A DNA stretch of 44,767 nucleotides from SAR324 cluster bacterium. GTDB lineage: Bacteria > SAR324 > NAC60-12. Made by a program: the position numbers and the translations under genes. Of the stretch, positions 25,502-33,507 are shown piece by piece; position 1 is the first letter of the stretch, and every line of letters begins with the position of its first letter. The stretch lies in assembly GCA_022448485.1 (NCBI GenBank), contig JAKUUI010000012.1, forward strand, positions 1-44,767, written 5' to 3'. The notes beneath the pieces were generated by a model. It did not search any database and was not told where the DNA came from. It saw only the letters and a list, made by a program, of their open reading frames with translations.

Positions 25502-26737
25502 ATGGGAAACCGCGTTGTAGTGACGGGACTCGGATGCGTGTCCCCTCTTGGAAATGATGTCTCCACTTCTTGGGAAGCCTGCATCAATGGGAAACCCGGT
25601 ATAGACCGTATCACTCATTTTGATCCGGAAGAATTCCGTTGTCAGATTGCAGGTGAAATAAAAAATTTCCAGTTGCCAGAAATCATCCCGATCAAAGAAG
25701 CTAAAAAAATGGACCTGTTTATTCAGTATTCCATTGGTGCCACGCAGGAGGCTTTGATTGATGCAGGATTGGAGATCACTGAAGATCTTGAAGAAGAGGT
25801 GGGTGTCTCAATGGGCGTCGGGATAGGTGGCCTTGGTTGCATTGAAAAATATACCAAAATTCTTGAAAAGAGTGGTCCAAAACGTGTCAGTCCTTTTTTC
25901 ATTCCGATGACTTTAAGTAATCTAGCTCCGGGATATGTCTCCCTCCTTTTTCACGCAAAAAATTATACTGCATGTACCGTTTCAGCTTGTACATCTTCAA
26001 ACCATGCCATTGGTACTGCTGTCCGTACTATTGAACGTGGCGATGCAAAAGCAGTGATTTCAGGTGGTGCAGAATCCTCTGTAACACCCTTAGGAATTGC
26101 AGGCTTCGCTTCAATGCATGCACTTAGCACCAGAAATGATGATCCTCAGCGTGCAAGCCGACCCTTTGACAAAGATCGGGACGGATTTGTCATGGGTGAA
26201 GGTTCAGGCATGTTAATTCTTGAGGACTACGAATTTGCAAAAGCACGAGGAGCACGTATTTACTGTGAAATAACAGGATACGGTTTCAGTTCAGATGCAC
26301 ACCATGTAACATCTCCTTCATCAGAAGGACCAGCACGAGCCATGAAAATGACCCTCAAAGACTCCGGATTGACTCCTGACGAAATTGACTATATCAATGC
26401 GCATGGAACCTCAACACCTATCGGTGACCTGAATGAGCTCATTGCGATAAAAATGGCATTAGGAGAAAAAGCCGCAAAACAACTTTCCATCAGTTCAACC
26501 AAATCAATGACTGGACATCTTCTTGGCGCTGCAGCGGCAATCGAGGCAATTTTTTCCATCAAGGCACTGCACCATAATTTTGTTCCACCCACCATCAATA
26601 TAGAAAACCTTGATCCGGAGTGTGATTTGGACGTGACTCCTAATTCGGGTAAGTCCAGGGAGTTGCGCACTGCAATGTCAAATGCCTTTGGTTTTGGTGG
26701 TACGAATGCCTCAATTATATTTCAGAAAATAGACTGA
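25502..26737 (+). CDS. fabF: 3-oxoacyl-[ACP] synthase II (FabF)
   Basis: Condenses malonyl-ACP with acyl-ACP. The 411-aa thiolase-fold protein has the active-site Cys in VSACTSSNHAIG (near 163), the two catalytic His in NAHGTSTPIGD (near 302) and STKSMTGHLLGAA (near 339), and the Gly-rich end AFGFGGTNAS. All three catalytic residues are present, so it is a full elongating synthase and not a chain-length factor. Confidence 0.96.
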   Translation: MGNRVVVTGLGCVSPLGNDVSTSWEACINGKPGIDRITHFDPEEFRCQIAGEIKNFQLPEIIPIKEAKKMDLFIQYSIGATQEALIDAGLEITEDLEEEVGVSMGVGIGGLGCIEKYTKILEKSGPKRVSPFFIPMTLSNLAPGYVSLLFHAKNYTACTVSACTSSNHAIGTAVRTIERGDAKAVISGGAESSVTPLGIAGFASMHALSTRNDDPQRASRPFDKDRDGFVMGEGSGMLILEDYEFAKARGARIYCEITGYGFSSDAHHVTSPSSEGPARAMKMTLKDSGLTPDEIDYINAHGTSTPIGDLNELIAIKMALGEKAAKQLSISSTKSMTGHLLGAAAAIEAIFSIKALHHNFVPPTINIENLDPECDLDVTPNSGKSRELRTAMSNAFGFGGTNASIIFQKID

Positions 26738-26831
26738 TTCCATTTCTCCAACAAGCTCTGTTGGTGCATCCAGCCGGGTTTGAGTACAATTCATAAATAA
26801 AGACCCACTTTTTCGATAAAACAAAAAAACC

Positions 26832-28637
26832 ATGAACAGTACCGAATATCAAGTCGACCGCAGAGAACTTCAATTCGTCGTGAACGAAACTTTGGAAGCC
26901 GGAAAATTATGTGAACTTCCGGACTTTGCTGAATTTGACGAAGAGATGTTTAAAATGATTATCAATGAAGCAAGTACTTTTTCGGAACAGGTACTCGCCC
27001 CCCTCAACGAAAATGGAGATCGGCAAGGTTGCAGAATCGAAAATGGTTCTGTGGTTACTCCAGATGGTTTTGCAAATGCCTGGAAACAACTGGGTGAGGG
27101 CGGTTGGTTGAGCATGAATATGCCCCCTGAATATGGTGGACAAGGACTTCCGGAAGTGATTTCGATCATTGGTAAAGAAACCCAACTGGCGGCAAACCAG
27201 AGTTTTACCATTGGCGCCTCACTCACATCCGGTGCGGCAAACCTAATTTATACTTTTGGCTCAGAAGAACAAAAAAACGATTATTGCGAAAAAATGTTTA
27301 GCGGCGAATGGTCCGGCTCCATGTGTTTGACAGAGCCTCAGGCCGGAAGTGCCGTAGGTGATGTCTCCACCAGCGCAACAAAGCAGGAAGATGGACACTA
27401 TCTGATTAATGGCACCAAGCAATTTATCACAAATGGTGACCACGACATGGCGGATAACATCATCCACCTGTTGCTGGCACGTACAACAGATGCCCCTGAA
27501 GGCACAAAGGGCATCAGCCTTTTTATTGTCCCCAAAGTTCGACTGGACGGTACGCAGAATGACGTGACGGTGCTTAGTATTGAACATAAAATGGGGATCA
27601 ACGGATCACCAACTTGCTTACTCTCTTTTGGAGAAAATGCTGATTGTAAGGGATATTTGCTGAAAGCCGAAAATATCGGCATGGCACAAATGTTCCAGAT
27701 GATGAACGAAGCTCGTTTGCTGATCGGCTTGCAGGGACTTGCTGGAGCAAGTGCGGCAGTACAAAATGCTTGGGCTTATGCCAAAGAACGCACTCAGGGA
27801 CCATCTGACATTCATCCTGGAGAGAAAGCAGCGATCGTTGAATTTCCAGATGTACGTAGAATGCTGATGCAGATGAAAGCCGTAACCGAAGGTCTCCGTG
27901 CATTGATGTACACGACTGCATGGTACACGGACATGGCTCATCATGGCCCGGAAGATAGTCGTGAAAAATATCATGACTTGCTTGACTTACATATTCCAGT
28001 TTGCAAAGCATTCGGCACAGACCAGGGTTTTGACGTAGCCAGGATCGGCATCCAAGTTTTGGGTGGTGTTGGTTATACACAAGATTTTCCGCTTGAGCAA
28101 AATGTCCGAGATCAGAAAATAGCCTCGATTTATGAAGGGACAAATGGAATTCAGGCTCTTGATCTGGTAGGCCGAAAATTCAATACCAAAAAAGGACAGT
28201 TGCTGAAGGTTCTTGAACAGGAGTTGAGCTGGTTTGATGAACACACGCCTGAAAGTGAACTCGCTGGCTGGGTTTCAGAATGGGAAAATTACCGGACCGT
28301 GATGCTGGAAAGCATTGCCAGTTTGAAAAAAATTGGAGAAACTCAGGGAAAAGCAGGTTACGTACTTTATGCTACCAATATGCTGGATTTGATGGGTGAT
28401 GTACTTTGCTGTTTTTATCTGCTCAAACAAGCTGAGTCTGCTCAAAAAAAATGGGAACCCCTGCTTGCTGGAGCAAACTCTCAGGAGGAATTACTGGAGG
28501 AAAATGAAGAAGCTCAGTTTTATTGGAATAAGCTGCGCACCACCGAATTTTATGTCTGGAGTGTTTTACCGCGCGCTTTGTCAAATGCAAAAACCATTAA
28601 AAACGCAAACCTCGCTCCATTGAATGCTTGTTTGTAA
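26832..28637 (+). CDS. Long-form acyl-CoA dehydrogenase (DmdC/FadE-like)
   Basis: A 601-aa FAD enzyme of the long acyl-CoA dehydrogenase group, which has an extra C-terminal domain. An N-terminal RRELQFVVNETLEA segment resembles 3-methylmercaptopropionyl-CoA dehydrogenase (DmdC) and relatives. Core motifs are GGWLSMNMPPEYGGQGLP, MCLTEPQAGSAVGD, the FAD-contacting YLINGTKQFITNG, and the catalytic Glu in IYEGTNGIQALDLVGRK near 436. Substrate choice between DMSP-derived and ordinary acyl-CoAs cannot be settled; no other dmd genes are near. It lies 94 bp after fabF, a catabolic gene beside synthesis genes. Confidence 0.88.
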   Translation: MNSTEYQVDRRELQFVVNETLEAGKLCELPDFAEFDEEMFKMIINEASTFSEQVLAPLNENGDRQGCRIENGSVVTPDGFANAWKQLGEGGWLSMNMPPEYGGQGLPEVISIIGKETQLAANQSFTIGASLTSGAANLIYTFGSEEQKNDYCEKMFSGEWSGSMCLTEPQAGSAVGDVSTSATKQEDGHYLINGTKQFITNGDHDMADNIIHLLLARTTDAPEGTKGISLFIVPKVRLDGTQNDVTVLSIEHKMGINGSPTCLLSFGENADCKGYLLKAENIGMAQMFQMMNEARLLIGLQGLAGASAAVQNAWAYAKERTQGPSDIHPGEKAAIVEFPDVRRMLMQMKAVTEGLRALMYTTAWYTDMAHHGPEDSREKYHDLLDLHIPVCKAFGTDQGFDVARIGIQVLGGVGYTQDFPLEQNVRDQKIASIYEGTNGIQALDLVGRKFNTKKGQLLKVLEQELSWFDEHTPESELAGWVSEWENYRTVMLESIASLKKIGETQGKAGYVLYATNMLDLMGDVLCCFYLLKQAESAQKKWEPLLAGANSQEELLEENEEAQFYWNKLRTTEFYVWSVLPRALSNAKTIKNANLAPLNACL

Positions 28638-28661
28638 GCTGCATTATTTTTCTGGAAACCT

Positions 28662-28880
28662 GTGGAAGAATTCATAACTCAGTTTTAAAACAACCGAATC
28701 GTCCGTTATTCCGTTTTAAGCGGCTTTATTCTTTTAGCCAATCTATCGTGTGGAGCTGTTGCCATTCTGATTGTAGCTGCAGGATTATTTCTTGGACGAC
28801 TAAGTTACAATGACGCGGTCGATGATCTGGATATTCAGGGCTTGCAGAAAAAATTATTATTCAATAATTTCAATATATAA
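28662..28880 (+). pseudogene. Small single-pass membrane protein frame broken by a TAA
   Basis: From GTG 28662 the frame reads VEEFITQF, a TAA at 28686-28688, and then 63 further open codons containing a good membrane helix (VLSGFILLANLSCGAVAIL, then VAAGLFLGRL). A soluble end, YNDAVDDLDIQGLQKKLL, precedes the TAA at 28878. There is no start codon after the internal stop except rare ones. I do not recognise the family. A pseudogene is more likely than recoding. Confidence 0.4.
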
Positions 28881-29018
28881 TTATTCGATTCAGGATATCA
28901 TGTGCAATGGTTTCTCCTAAAACCGCACAAAAGCCCTGCACAACTGATGCTCAAATTCTTCATCCTACGAGTTGTCTTCACGGGGATAATAGATTCGCAT
29001 CTTCTGAATCTTCTCCAT

Positions 29019-29126
29019 TGTCATTCCGGGTGAAGCGCAGAGCAGATCCGGAACCCAGTGGGGTGGTTTAAAATCTTCTGCTTAATCTGAGCGTGTATCT
29101 GGATCCCGGATCAAGTCCGGGATGAC
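29019..29126. repeat. MITE-like intergenic repeat with terminal inverted repeats
   Basis: Ends TGTCATTCCGGG and TCCGGGATGACA are near-perfect inverted copies bounding 108 bp. Inside the right end is a perfect hairpin, ATCCCGGA, TCAAG, TCCGGGAT. The sequence style (GGATCCCGGATCAAGTCCGG) is a known dispersed repeat type of many proteobacterial genomes. It carries no gene. Confidence 0.7.
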
Positions 29127-29270
29127 AAAAAAATACTTTTCAGTAAGCCCTGTTTAATTACTAAATTATCTTCAGCATCCGCTCCAAAAACAACGTCATG
29201 ATTTAAAAACCTTCCTGAATTTCGAGTTGTTTTTAGTCCAGTGAAACCGTAACTTGAGCCTGTTTTAACC

Positions 29271-29825
29271 TTGAATCTCCACTTCGCAACCTCAAATCCC
29301 AACAAACTCCGTGAATTATCAGAGCTGTTGGAACATCAATTAGAATCGTTTCCACTGGATTTGCAAGAAATCCAAACAACTGATCTTCAGGAACTGGTAA
29401 AAAATAAACTTCAACAAGCATACGAACATATTCAGGCTCCAGTGATTGTTGAAGATACATCACTGTATTTTGAAGCATGGAATGAGCTTCCAGGACCACT
29501 CGTCAAGTGGTTTTTACAGAATCTTGGTTTGGCAGGAATGGTGAGTGCTTTATATGGATTTGATGATAAATCGGCTCATGCCGTCTGTTGTTTAGGATTT
29601 ACAAATGACGGGGAAAGTATGCATTTGTTTGAAGGAAAAGTGAAGGGGTCTATCGTAGAAGGACGGGGCTCAATCAATTTTGGTTGGGACGCAATTTTTC
29701 AACCTGCAGGGCATCAGCAGACTTTTGGCGAAATGACTCCCGAAGAAAAGCATCGCCTTTCACCGCGTGGAAAAGCGGCCGCTAAATTTAAGCATTTCTT
29801 AACACGGAAGGCAAAGCAAACGTAA
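29271..29825 (+). CDS. rdgB: Non-canonical purine NTP pyrophosphatase (RdgB/HAM1)
   Basis: Hydrolyses dITP, XTP and similar to monophosphates, keeping them out of DNA. The 184-aa protein starts NLHFATSNPNKLRELSELL, the nucleotide-binding entry of the family. It has the catalytic Asp in VIVEDTSLYFEAW, then FGWDAIFQP, and ends LSPRGKAAAKF. It is slightly shorter than usual (about 195) and has PGPLVKWFL for the more usual PGVYSAR-type stretch, as in the archaeal/eukaryotic branch. TTG is the only workable start. The last 38 bases overlap the 3' end of ispH on the other strand. Confidence 0.9.
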   Translation: MNLHFATSNPNKLRELSELLEHQLESFPLDLQEIQTTDLQELVKNKLQQAYEHIQAPVIVEDTSLYFEAWNELPGPLVKWFLQNLGLAGMVSALYGFDDKSAHAVCCLGFTNDGESMHLFEGKVKGSIVEGRGSINFGWDAIFQPAGHQQTFGEMTPEEKHRLSPRGKAAAKFKHFLTRKAKQT

Positions 29826-30744
29826 TGTCCTCCTTAATTAATTCAAGGTTGCGGACATTACTTGAAGAGTACATGTTCTGAAGTCCAGAAACAATACCCT
29901 GCACTATGTCCTCAGGAGCCGATGCTCCCGCTGTAATACCAATGTTCTTAACACCTTCCAGCCATTCCGGATCCAATTCTGCAGCAGACTCAATCCGACG
30001 GGCCGCAGCACCTGTTGCTTGCGCGACTTCCAGTAAACGCACAGAATTTGAACTGTTCTGCGCACCCACAACCAGCACCAAATCTACTTCCTTGCTCAAG
30101 ACTTTCACTGCATTTTGACGGTTTTGTGTGGCATAACAAATATCATCCTTTGCCGGACCTTGAATTTCTGGGTAGCGCTTTTTAAGAGCTGAGATAATTT
30201 CTGCCGTATCGTCCATTGATAAAGTTGTTTGTGTGATATAGCCAACCTTGCTCTCGTCCGGAACCTGCAAATCCGCTACTTCTTCAGGCGTTCCAACCAC
30301 AAAAATATGTTCCGGAGCTACCCCAACAGTCCCCTGAACCTCGACGTGATTATGATGTCCTATCAGGATAATGGTGTGCTTTTTTTGGGCATACCGTTGT
30401 GCTTCTCCATGCACTTTCGTCACAAGTGGACAGGTAGCATCCACGATAATTAATTTTCGTTTCTCAGCTCTTCTGCGAACTTCCGGTGAAACGCCATGGG
30501 CCGAATAAATTGCATGTGAACCCTCCGGAATTTCATCAATATTTTCCACAAAAACAGCGCCTTCATTTCGGAGACGCTGGACAACATGCTTGTTGTGAAC
30601 AATTTCGTGCTGCACATATATTGGAGAACCGTATATTTCCAAAGCTTTTTCAACTATGGTAATCGCACGATCGACACCAGCACAAAATCCTCGCGGACTA
30701 GCCAGCACCAGGTTAAGTGTTGCTCGGAAGCTGTTTGTCTTCAT
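29788..30744 (-). CDS. ispH: 4-hydroxy-3-methylbut-2-enyl diphosphate reductase (IspH)
   Basis: The last enzyme of the MEP isoprenoid route, making IPP and DMAPP. The three cluster-binding cysteines are in SPRGFCAGVD (Cys21), VDATCPLVTKVH and DDICYATQNRQ. The His residues are in QHEIVHNKHVV and HHNHVEVQGTVG, and the substrate-binding NSSNSVRL and GASAPEDIVQ are present. At 318 aa it matches the E. coli length. It converges on rdgB with a 38-bp overlap. Confidence 0.97.
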   Translation of the reverse strand: MKTNSFRATLNLVLASPRGFCAGVDRAITIVEKALEIYGSPIYVQHEIVHNKHVVQRLRNEGAVFVENIDEIPEGSHAIYSAHGVSPEVRRRAEKRKLIIVDATCPLVTKVHGEAQRYAQKKHTIILIGHHNHVEVQGTVGVAPEHIFVVGTPEEVADLQVPDESKVGYITQTTLSMDDTAEIISALKKRYPEIQGPAKDDICYATQNRQNAVKVLSKEVDLVLVVGAQNSSNSVRLLEVAQATGAAARRIESAAELDPEWLEGVKNIGITAGASAPEDIVQGIVSGLQNMYSSSNVRNLELIKEDITFALPSVLRNA

Positions 30745-30769
30745 CGGGAAATGGAAATAATGAACATGG

Positions 30770-30798
30770 TTTACATTTTGCTCATATCAGTTTATAAG
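30770..30798 (+). promoter_or_regulatory. Sigma70-type promoter upstream of the small basic protein
   Basis: TTTACA, a 17-bp spacer and TATAAG lie 62 bp before ATG 30861, in the gap divergent from ispH. Confidence 0.5.
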
Positions 30799-30860
30799 GG
30801 TACTGGTAACATTTCAATCTTTCAGTAAAAGCTAAAAAACTCTATAAAGGAAAACGAACC

Positions 30861-31202
30861 ATGAGTGAAAAAGATAAACGTCGCAAAGCATCCTGGAAGC
30901 GTTTGAAAGGCACCACTAATTTTTATCCTAAATATGTGGACGGCAACCTCGACAAGGTAACTCCTACTGCGGCGACATATAGCACGGAATTCCAGACGAT
31001 CATTCCACGTTACAATCTTTCCATGTCTGAAACCCGCAACTACGGGACTGGGCCAACTTTTTTGGAAACAGAATACCAACCTCCCGCCGAAAATCAGGAT
31101 CCTGAAAAAAAATCTGCTGAATCACCCCAGAAGTCACCCGAACCACTGATCAAACCACCTCGCAACAAAAAAAAGAAAATCCGCACCGATTTTTGGGAAT
31201 AG
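30861..31202 (+). CDS. Small basic protein of unknown function
   Basis: A 113-aa soluble, strongly charged protein I cannot assign. The N-terminus is basic (MSEKDKRRKASWKRLKG), the middle has aromatic NFYPKYVDG and TEFQTIIPRYNLS, and the C-terminal third is Pro/Lys/Glu-rich and probably disordered, ending KKKKIRTDFWE. An AAAGGAAAA stretch precedes ATG 30861, and a good promoter sits upstream, so it is likely expressed. It lies between ispH (divergent) and ffh. Nucleic-acid or ribosome binding would fit its charge but is speculation. Confidence 0.7.
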   Translation: MSEKDKRRKASWKRLKGTTNFYPKYVDGNLDKVTPTAATYSTEFQTIIPRYNLSMSETRNYGTGPTFLETEYQPPAENQDPEKKSAESPQKSPEPLIKPPRNKKKKIRTDFWE

Positions 31203-31382
31203 GAACTGCTCTTCCTGGCTTCTGCATAAAAAAGCAAAAACAGTTGTCTCCAGTGTGATATAACTAAACTTGTTTTCAAGAATTTGCAGGTATAAGAAAC
31301 TTCTTTTTGAATCTGAAAAGCGTCTCGAAACACAACCTGAGCTGGGGTTTTTCTACTCCTATTTGACAAGTAGCAAAATAGC

Positions 31383-31412
31383 TTGACAGGTACACCAATA
31401 ATTTGATTAAAT
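31383..31412 (+). promoter_or_regulatory. Candidate promoter of ffh
   Basis: A perfect TTGACA, an 18-bp spacer and TTAAAT (4 of 6), 29 bp before the ffh ATG. A second TTGACA lies 22 bp upstream without a matching -10. Confidence 0.45.
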
Positions 31413-31427
31413 GTGATGTTCATCACT
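31412..31427. promoter_or_regulatory. CRP/FNR-like dyad at the ffh promoter
   Basis: TGTGA, six bases, TCACT matches the CRP consensus TGTGA-N6-TCACA at nine of ten positions. It abuts the proposed -10, a position expected to repress. A chance match is possible. Confidence 0.3.
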
Positions 31428-31441
31428 TTTCAATAATTCCT

Positions 31442-32782
31442 ATGTTTGAGACTCTGTCAGACAAATTAAGCGGCTCGTTACGTAAGGTAAGAGGGCGGGG
31501 TCGTTTGACGGAAGATAATGTCAGCCAAACCCTGAATGAGGTCAAAATGGCCCTTTTGGAGGCGGATGTCAATTTCAGAGTGGTGAAAGCTTTTTTACGG
31601 TCAGTCAAGGTAAGGGCAGTTGGTGAAGAGGTACAGGGCAGTCTGACTCCCGGACAGCAATTCATTAAAATTGTCAACGAGGAGTTGACAGAGATGATGG
31701 GAGGAGCAAATTCAGGATTAATGGAACCGGAAGCTGCCCCACTGATCACAATGATGGTTGGACTGCAGGGGTCTGGTAAAACCTCCTCTGCAGGGAAGTT
31801 GGCACGACTTTATCAGTCTAAGGGTAAACGACCCTATCTTATTCCTGCAGATATCTACCGACCGGCAGCTATCCAGCAACTGCAGGTCCTAGCGGACACT
31901 CTGGGGATCTCGTGCTACCCTTCACGAACTGAACAAAATCTGCTGGAGATCGTCCAAAAAGGACTTGAGACAGCAAAGCAGGAAGAAGCCGATGTGGTGT
32001 TTATCGACACAGCAGGTCGACTGCATATTGATGAAGAATTAATGGAGGAATTGAGACGGATCAAAACATTCGTCGCACCCCATGAAATCCTTTTTGTTGC
32101 TGATGCAATGACAGGCCAGGAAGCCGTCAGTGTAGCAAAAGGCTTTAATGACCTACTTGACATTACTGGTGTGATACTGACGAAAATGGATGGAGACGCC
32201 CGCGGAGGTGCAGCGCTTTCTATCCGGGCCATTACGCAAAAGCCGATTAAGTTTATTGCGGTTGGTGAAAAACTCGAAAATTTGGAAGCATTCTACCCTG
32301 AACGAATTGCTTCCAGAATTTTGGGTATGGGCGATATGCTCTCACTGATTGAAAAGGTAGAAGATTCATTCAGTGAGCGTGAAGCTCTGCAGATGCAAAA
32401 AAAGATCCTGAGCAACGAATTCACGCTTGAGGATTTTAGAGATCAGTTACGTTCGATGCGCAAAATGGGATCTATGAAAGATGTGATCGGAATGTTGCCT
32501 GGAATGAGTGCATCGTCCATGAAAGACGCAAATATTGACAACAAAAAACTTCTTCATATTGATGCTATTATTTCATCTATGACAATCAAAGAACGAAAGA
32601 ACCACAATCTCATGAATGGCTCACGGAGACTCAGGATTGCCAAAGGGAGTGGAACAACGGTTAGCGAAATAAACCGGCTGCTAAAACAATTTATCCAGAT
32701 GAGAAAAATGATGCAAAAGCTGTCAAAAGTTTCCAATCCTGGAAAAGCCATGCGCATGATGCAGGACATGATGCCCAATTGA
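31442..32782 (+). CDS. ffh: Signal recognition particle GTPase Ffh
   Basis: Ffh binds 4.5S RNA and signal sequences and delivers ribosomes to FtsY. From ATG 31442 it is 446 aa; the ORF-track start adds 13 unrelated residues. The N domain is followed by the G domain with GLQGSGKTSSAGKLA (near 106), the DTAGRLHID motif and TKMDGDARGGAALS. The C-terminal Met-rich M domain has LPGMSASSMK, an RRLRIAKGSGTTVSEINRLLKQF RNA-binding helix pair, and a Met-rich end. It starts the classical ffh-rpsP-rimM-trmD-rplS block. Confidence 0.97.
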   Translation: MFETLSDKLSGSLRKVRGRGRLTEDNVSQTLNEVKMALLEADVNFRVVKAFLRSVKVRAVGEEVQGSLTPGQQFIKIVNEELTEMMGGANSGLMEPEAAPLITMMVGLQGSGKTSSAGKLARLYQSKGKRPYLIPADIYRPAAIQQLQVLADTLGISCYPSRTEQNLLEIVQKGLETAKQEEADVVFIDTAGRLHIDEELMEELRRIKTFVAPHEILFVADAMTGQEAVSVAKGFNDLLDITGVILTKMDGDARGGAALSIRAITQKPIKFIAVGEKLENLEAFYPERIASRILGMGDMLSLIEKVEDSFSEREALQMQKKILSNEFTLEDFRDQLRSMRKMGSMKDVIGMLPGMSASSMKDANIDNKKLLHIDAIISSMTIKERKNHNLMNGSRRLRIAKGSGTTVSEINRLLKQFIQMRKMMQKLSKVSNPGKAMRMMQDMMPN

Positions 32783-32783
32783 A

Positions 32784-33216
32784 CAGTTCAGGGAGCAGGA
32801 TTCAGGACTCCCGGTATTTACTAACAAGAGAACTCCGAAATTTGTGAATTTGGAGGGCTGGAAGCATCCACTTCAACTTAGTGTGGATCTTCTCTTCCAG
32901 ACATTGTTAAATCTGAAAGATTACGGTTTTAAGTATCAAATCACTCGCATCGGGCTCTCTGTACCACGCAATACTGCCGAGGGCTGGGAACATGACTCTT
33001 TAAAAGAGTCCTTACAATTTTTGTCTCATACAAAGATTCCTATGGAGAATTATGAACACAAATACACATTGGAATGAAGATTAACTCCATTGCAGCTGAA
33101 ACAGGGTTGCGATGGATTCAAGAAACAAAGGAAATTTCTGTGATGCTTGCCGGACTTTCCAAAACAAGGCGTAAGTTACTTTCCGACTGAAACCTGGAAC
33201 CCGAAACCTGAAACCT
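32784..33216. mobile_element. IVP/S23-type element between ffh and rpsP
   Basis: The decayed four-helix-bundle gene is flanked by GTTCAGGGAGCAGGATTCAGG on the left and AACCTGGAACCCGAAACCTG on the right, an imperfect inverted pair of the kind seen around such genes elsewhere. The insertion separates two normally close genes. Mobility is inferred. Confidence 0.4.
32844..33190 (+). pseudogene. Four-helix-bundle protein (S23/IVP family), frameshifted
   Basis: Frame 1 from GTG 32844 carries WKHPLQLSVDLL, YQITRIGLSVPRNTAEGWEHDS and a start of the third helix, the S23 pattern (usual SIPSNIAEG). It stops at 33075. The match continues in the -1 frame as GEL, TGA, TQIHIGMKIN, then LRWIQETKEISVMLAGLSKTR to TGA 33188, which is the S23 C-terminal helix. 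One frameshift plus one in-frame stop mark it as a pseudogene. Intact relatives are found in 23S rRNA intervening sequences and, as Avd, beside diversity-generating retroelements; no reverse transcriptase is present here. Confidence 0.75.
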
Positions 33217-33222
33217 TATTTT

Positions 33223-33465
33223 ATGGTTAGAATACGTCTCGCCAGAGGTGGCGTAAAAAAGAAACCTTACTATCGTGTTGTAGTTGCGGATCAACGTTGT
33301 AAACGCGATGGCCGTTATCTTGAGCACATTGGATTTTACAATCCAATGGTCACAGAAAACCGCTTTGAGATTGATGCAGAACGGGTCAAGTACTGGCTTT
33401 CCAAAGGTGCACAACCGACTGATCGTGTCAGCAAATTGATGAAACAGGCAAAAATCAAAGCCTGA
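33223..33465 (+). CDS. rpsP: 30S ribosomal protein S16
   Basis: An 80-aa S16, needed for early 30S assembly. [22 protein letters not shown], the [10 protein letters not shown] segment and [15 protein letters not shown] are diagnostic. The ATG 33223 follows the S23 element by only a few bases, so its original ribosome site may have been altered by the insertion. Confidence 0.97.
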   Translation: MVRIRLARGGVKKKPYYRVVVADQRCKRDGRYLEHIGFYNPMVTENRFEIDAERVKYWLSKGAQPTDRVSKLMKQAKIKA

Positions 33466-33507
33466 TGAACTTCCGGGGTTAATCGTTTTCTTTCGATGAG
33501 GACCGCG

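Larger units (their letters stand above)
28638..29270. other. Gene-poor scar with broken frames and a repeat
   Basis: 633 bases without an intact gene. It contains, in order, a membrane-protein frame interrupted by a stop (28662-28880), a minus-strand frame with two TAG stops (28890-29018), and a MITE-like inverted-repeat element (29019-29126). About 140 bases with nothing recognisable follow, up to the TTG start of rdgB. Confidence 0.6.

Noticed and set aside
27598-28143. 181-aa minus-strand ORF within the acyl-CoA dehydrogenase gene
   Set aside because: It is antisense to a conserved catalytic region and lacks protein-family features.
32844-33190. Programmed frameshifting in the S23-like gene
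   Set aside because: There is no slippery site at the shift, and an extra in-frame TGA is present in the new frame, so decay is simpler.
32844-33190. Avd of a diversity-generating retroelement
   Set aside because: No reverse transcriptase, template repeat or variable repeat is found nearby.
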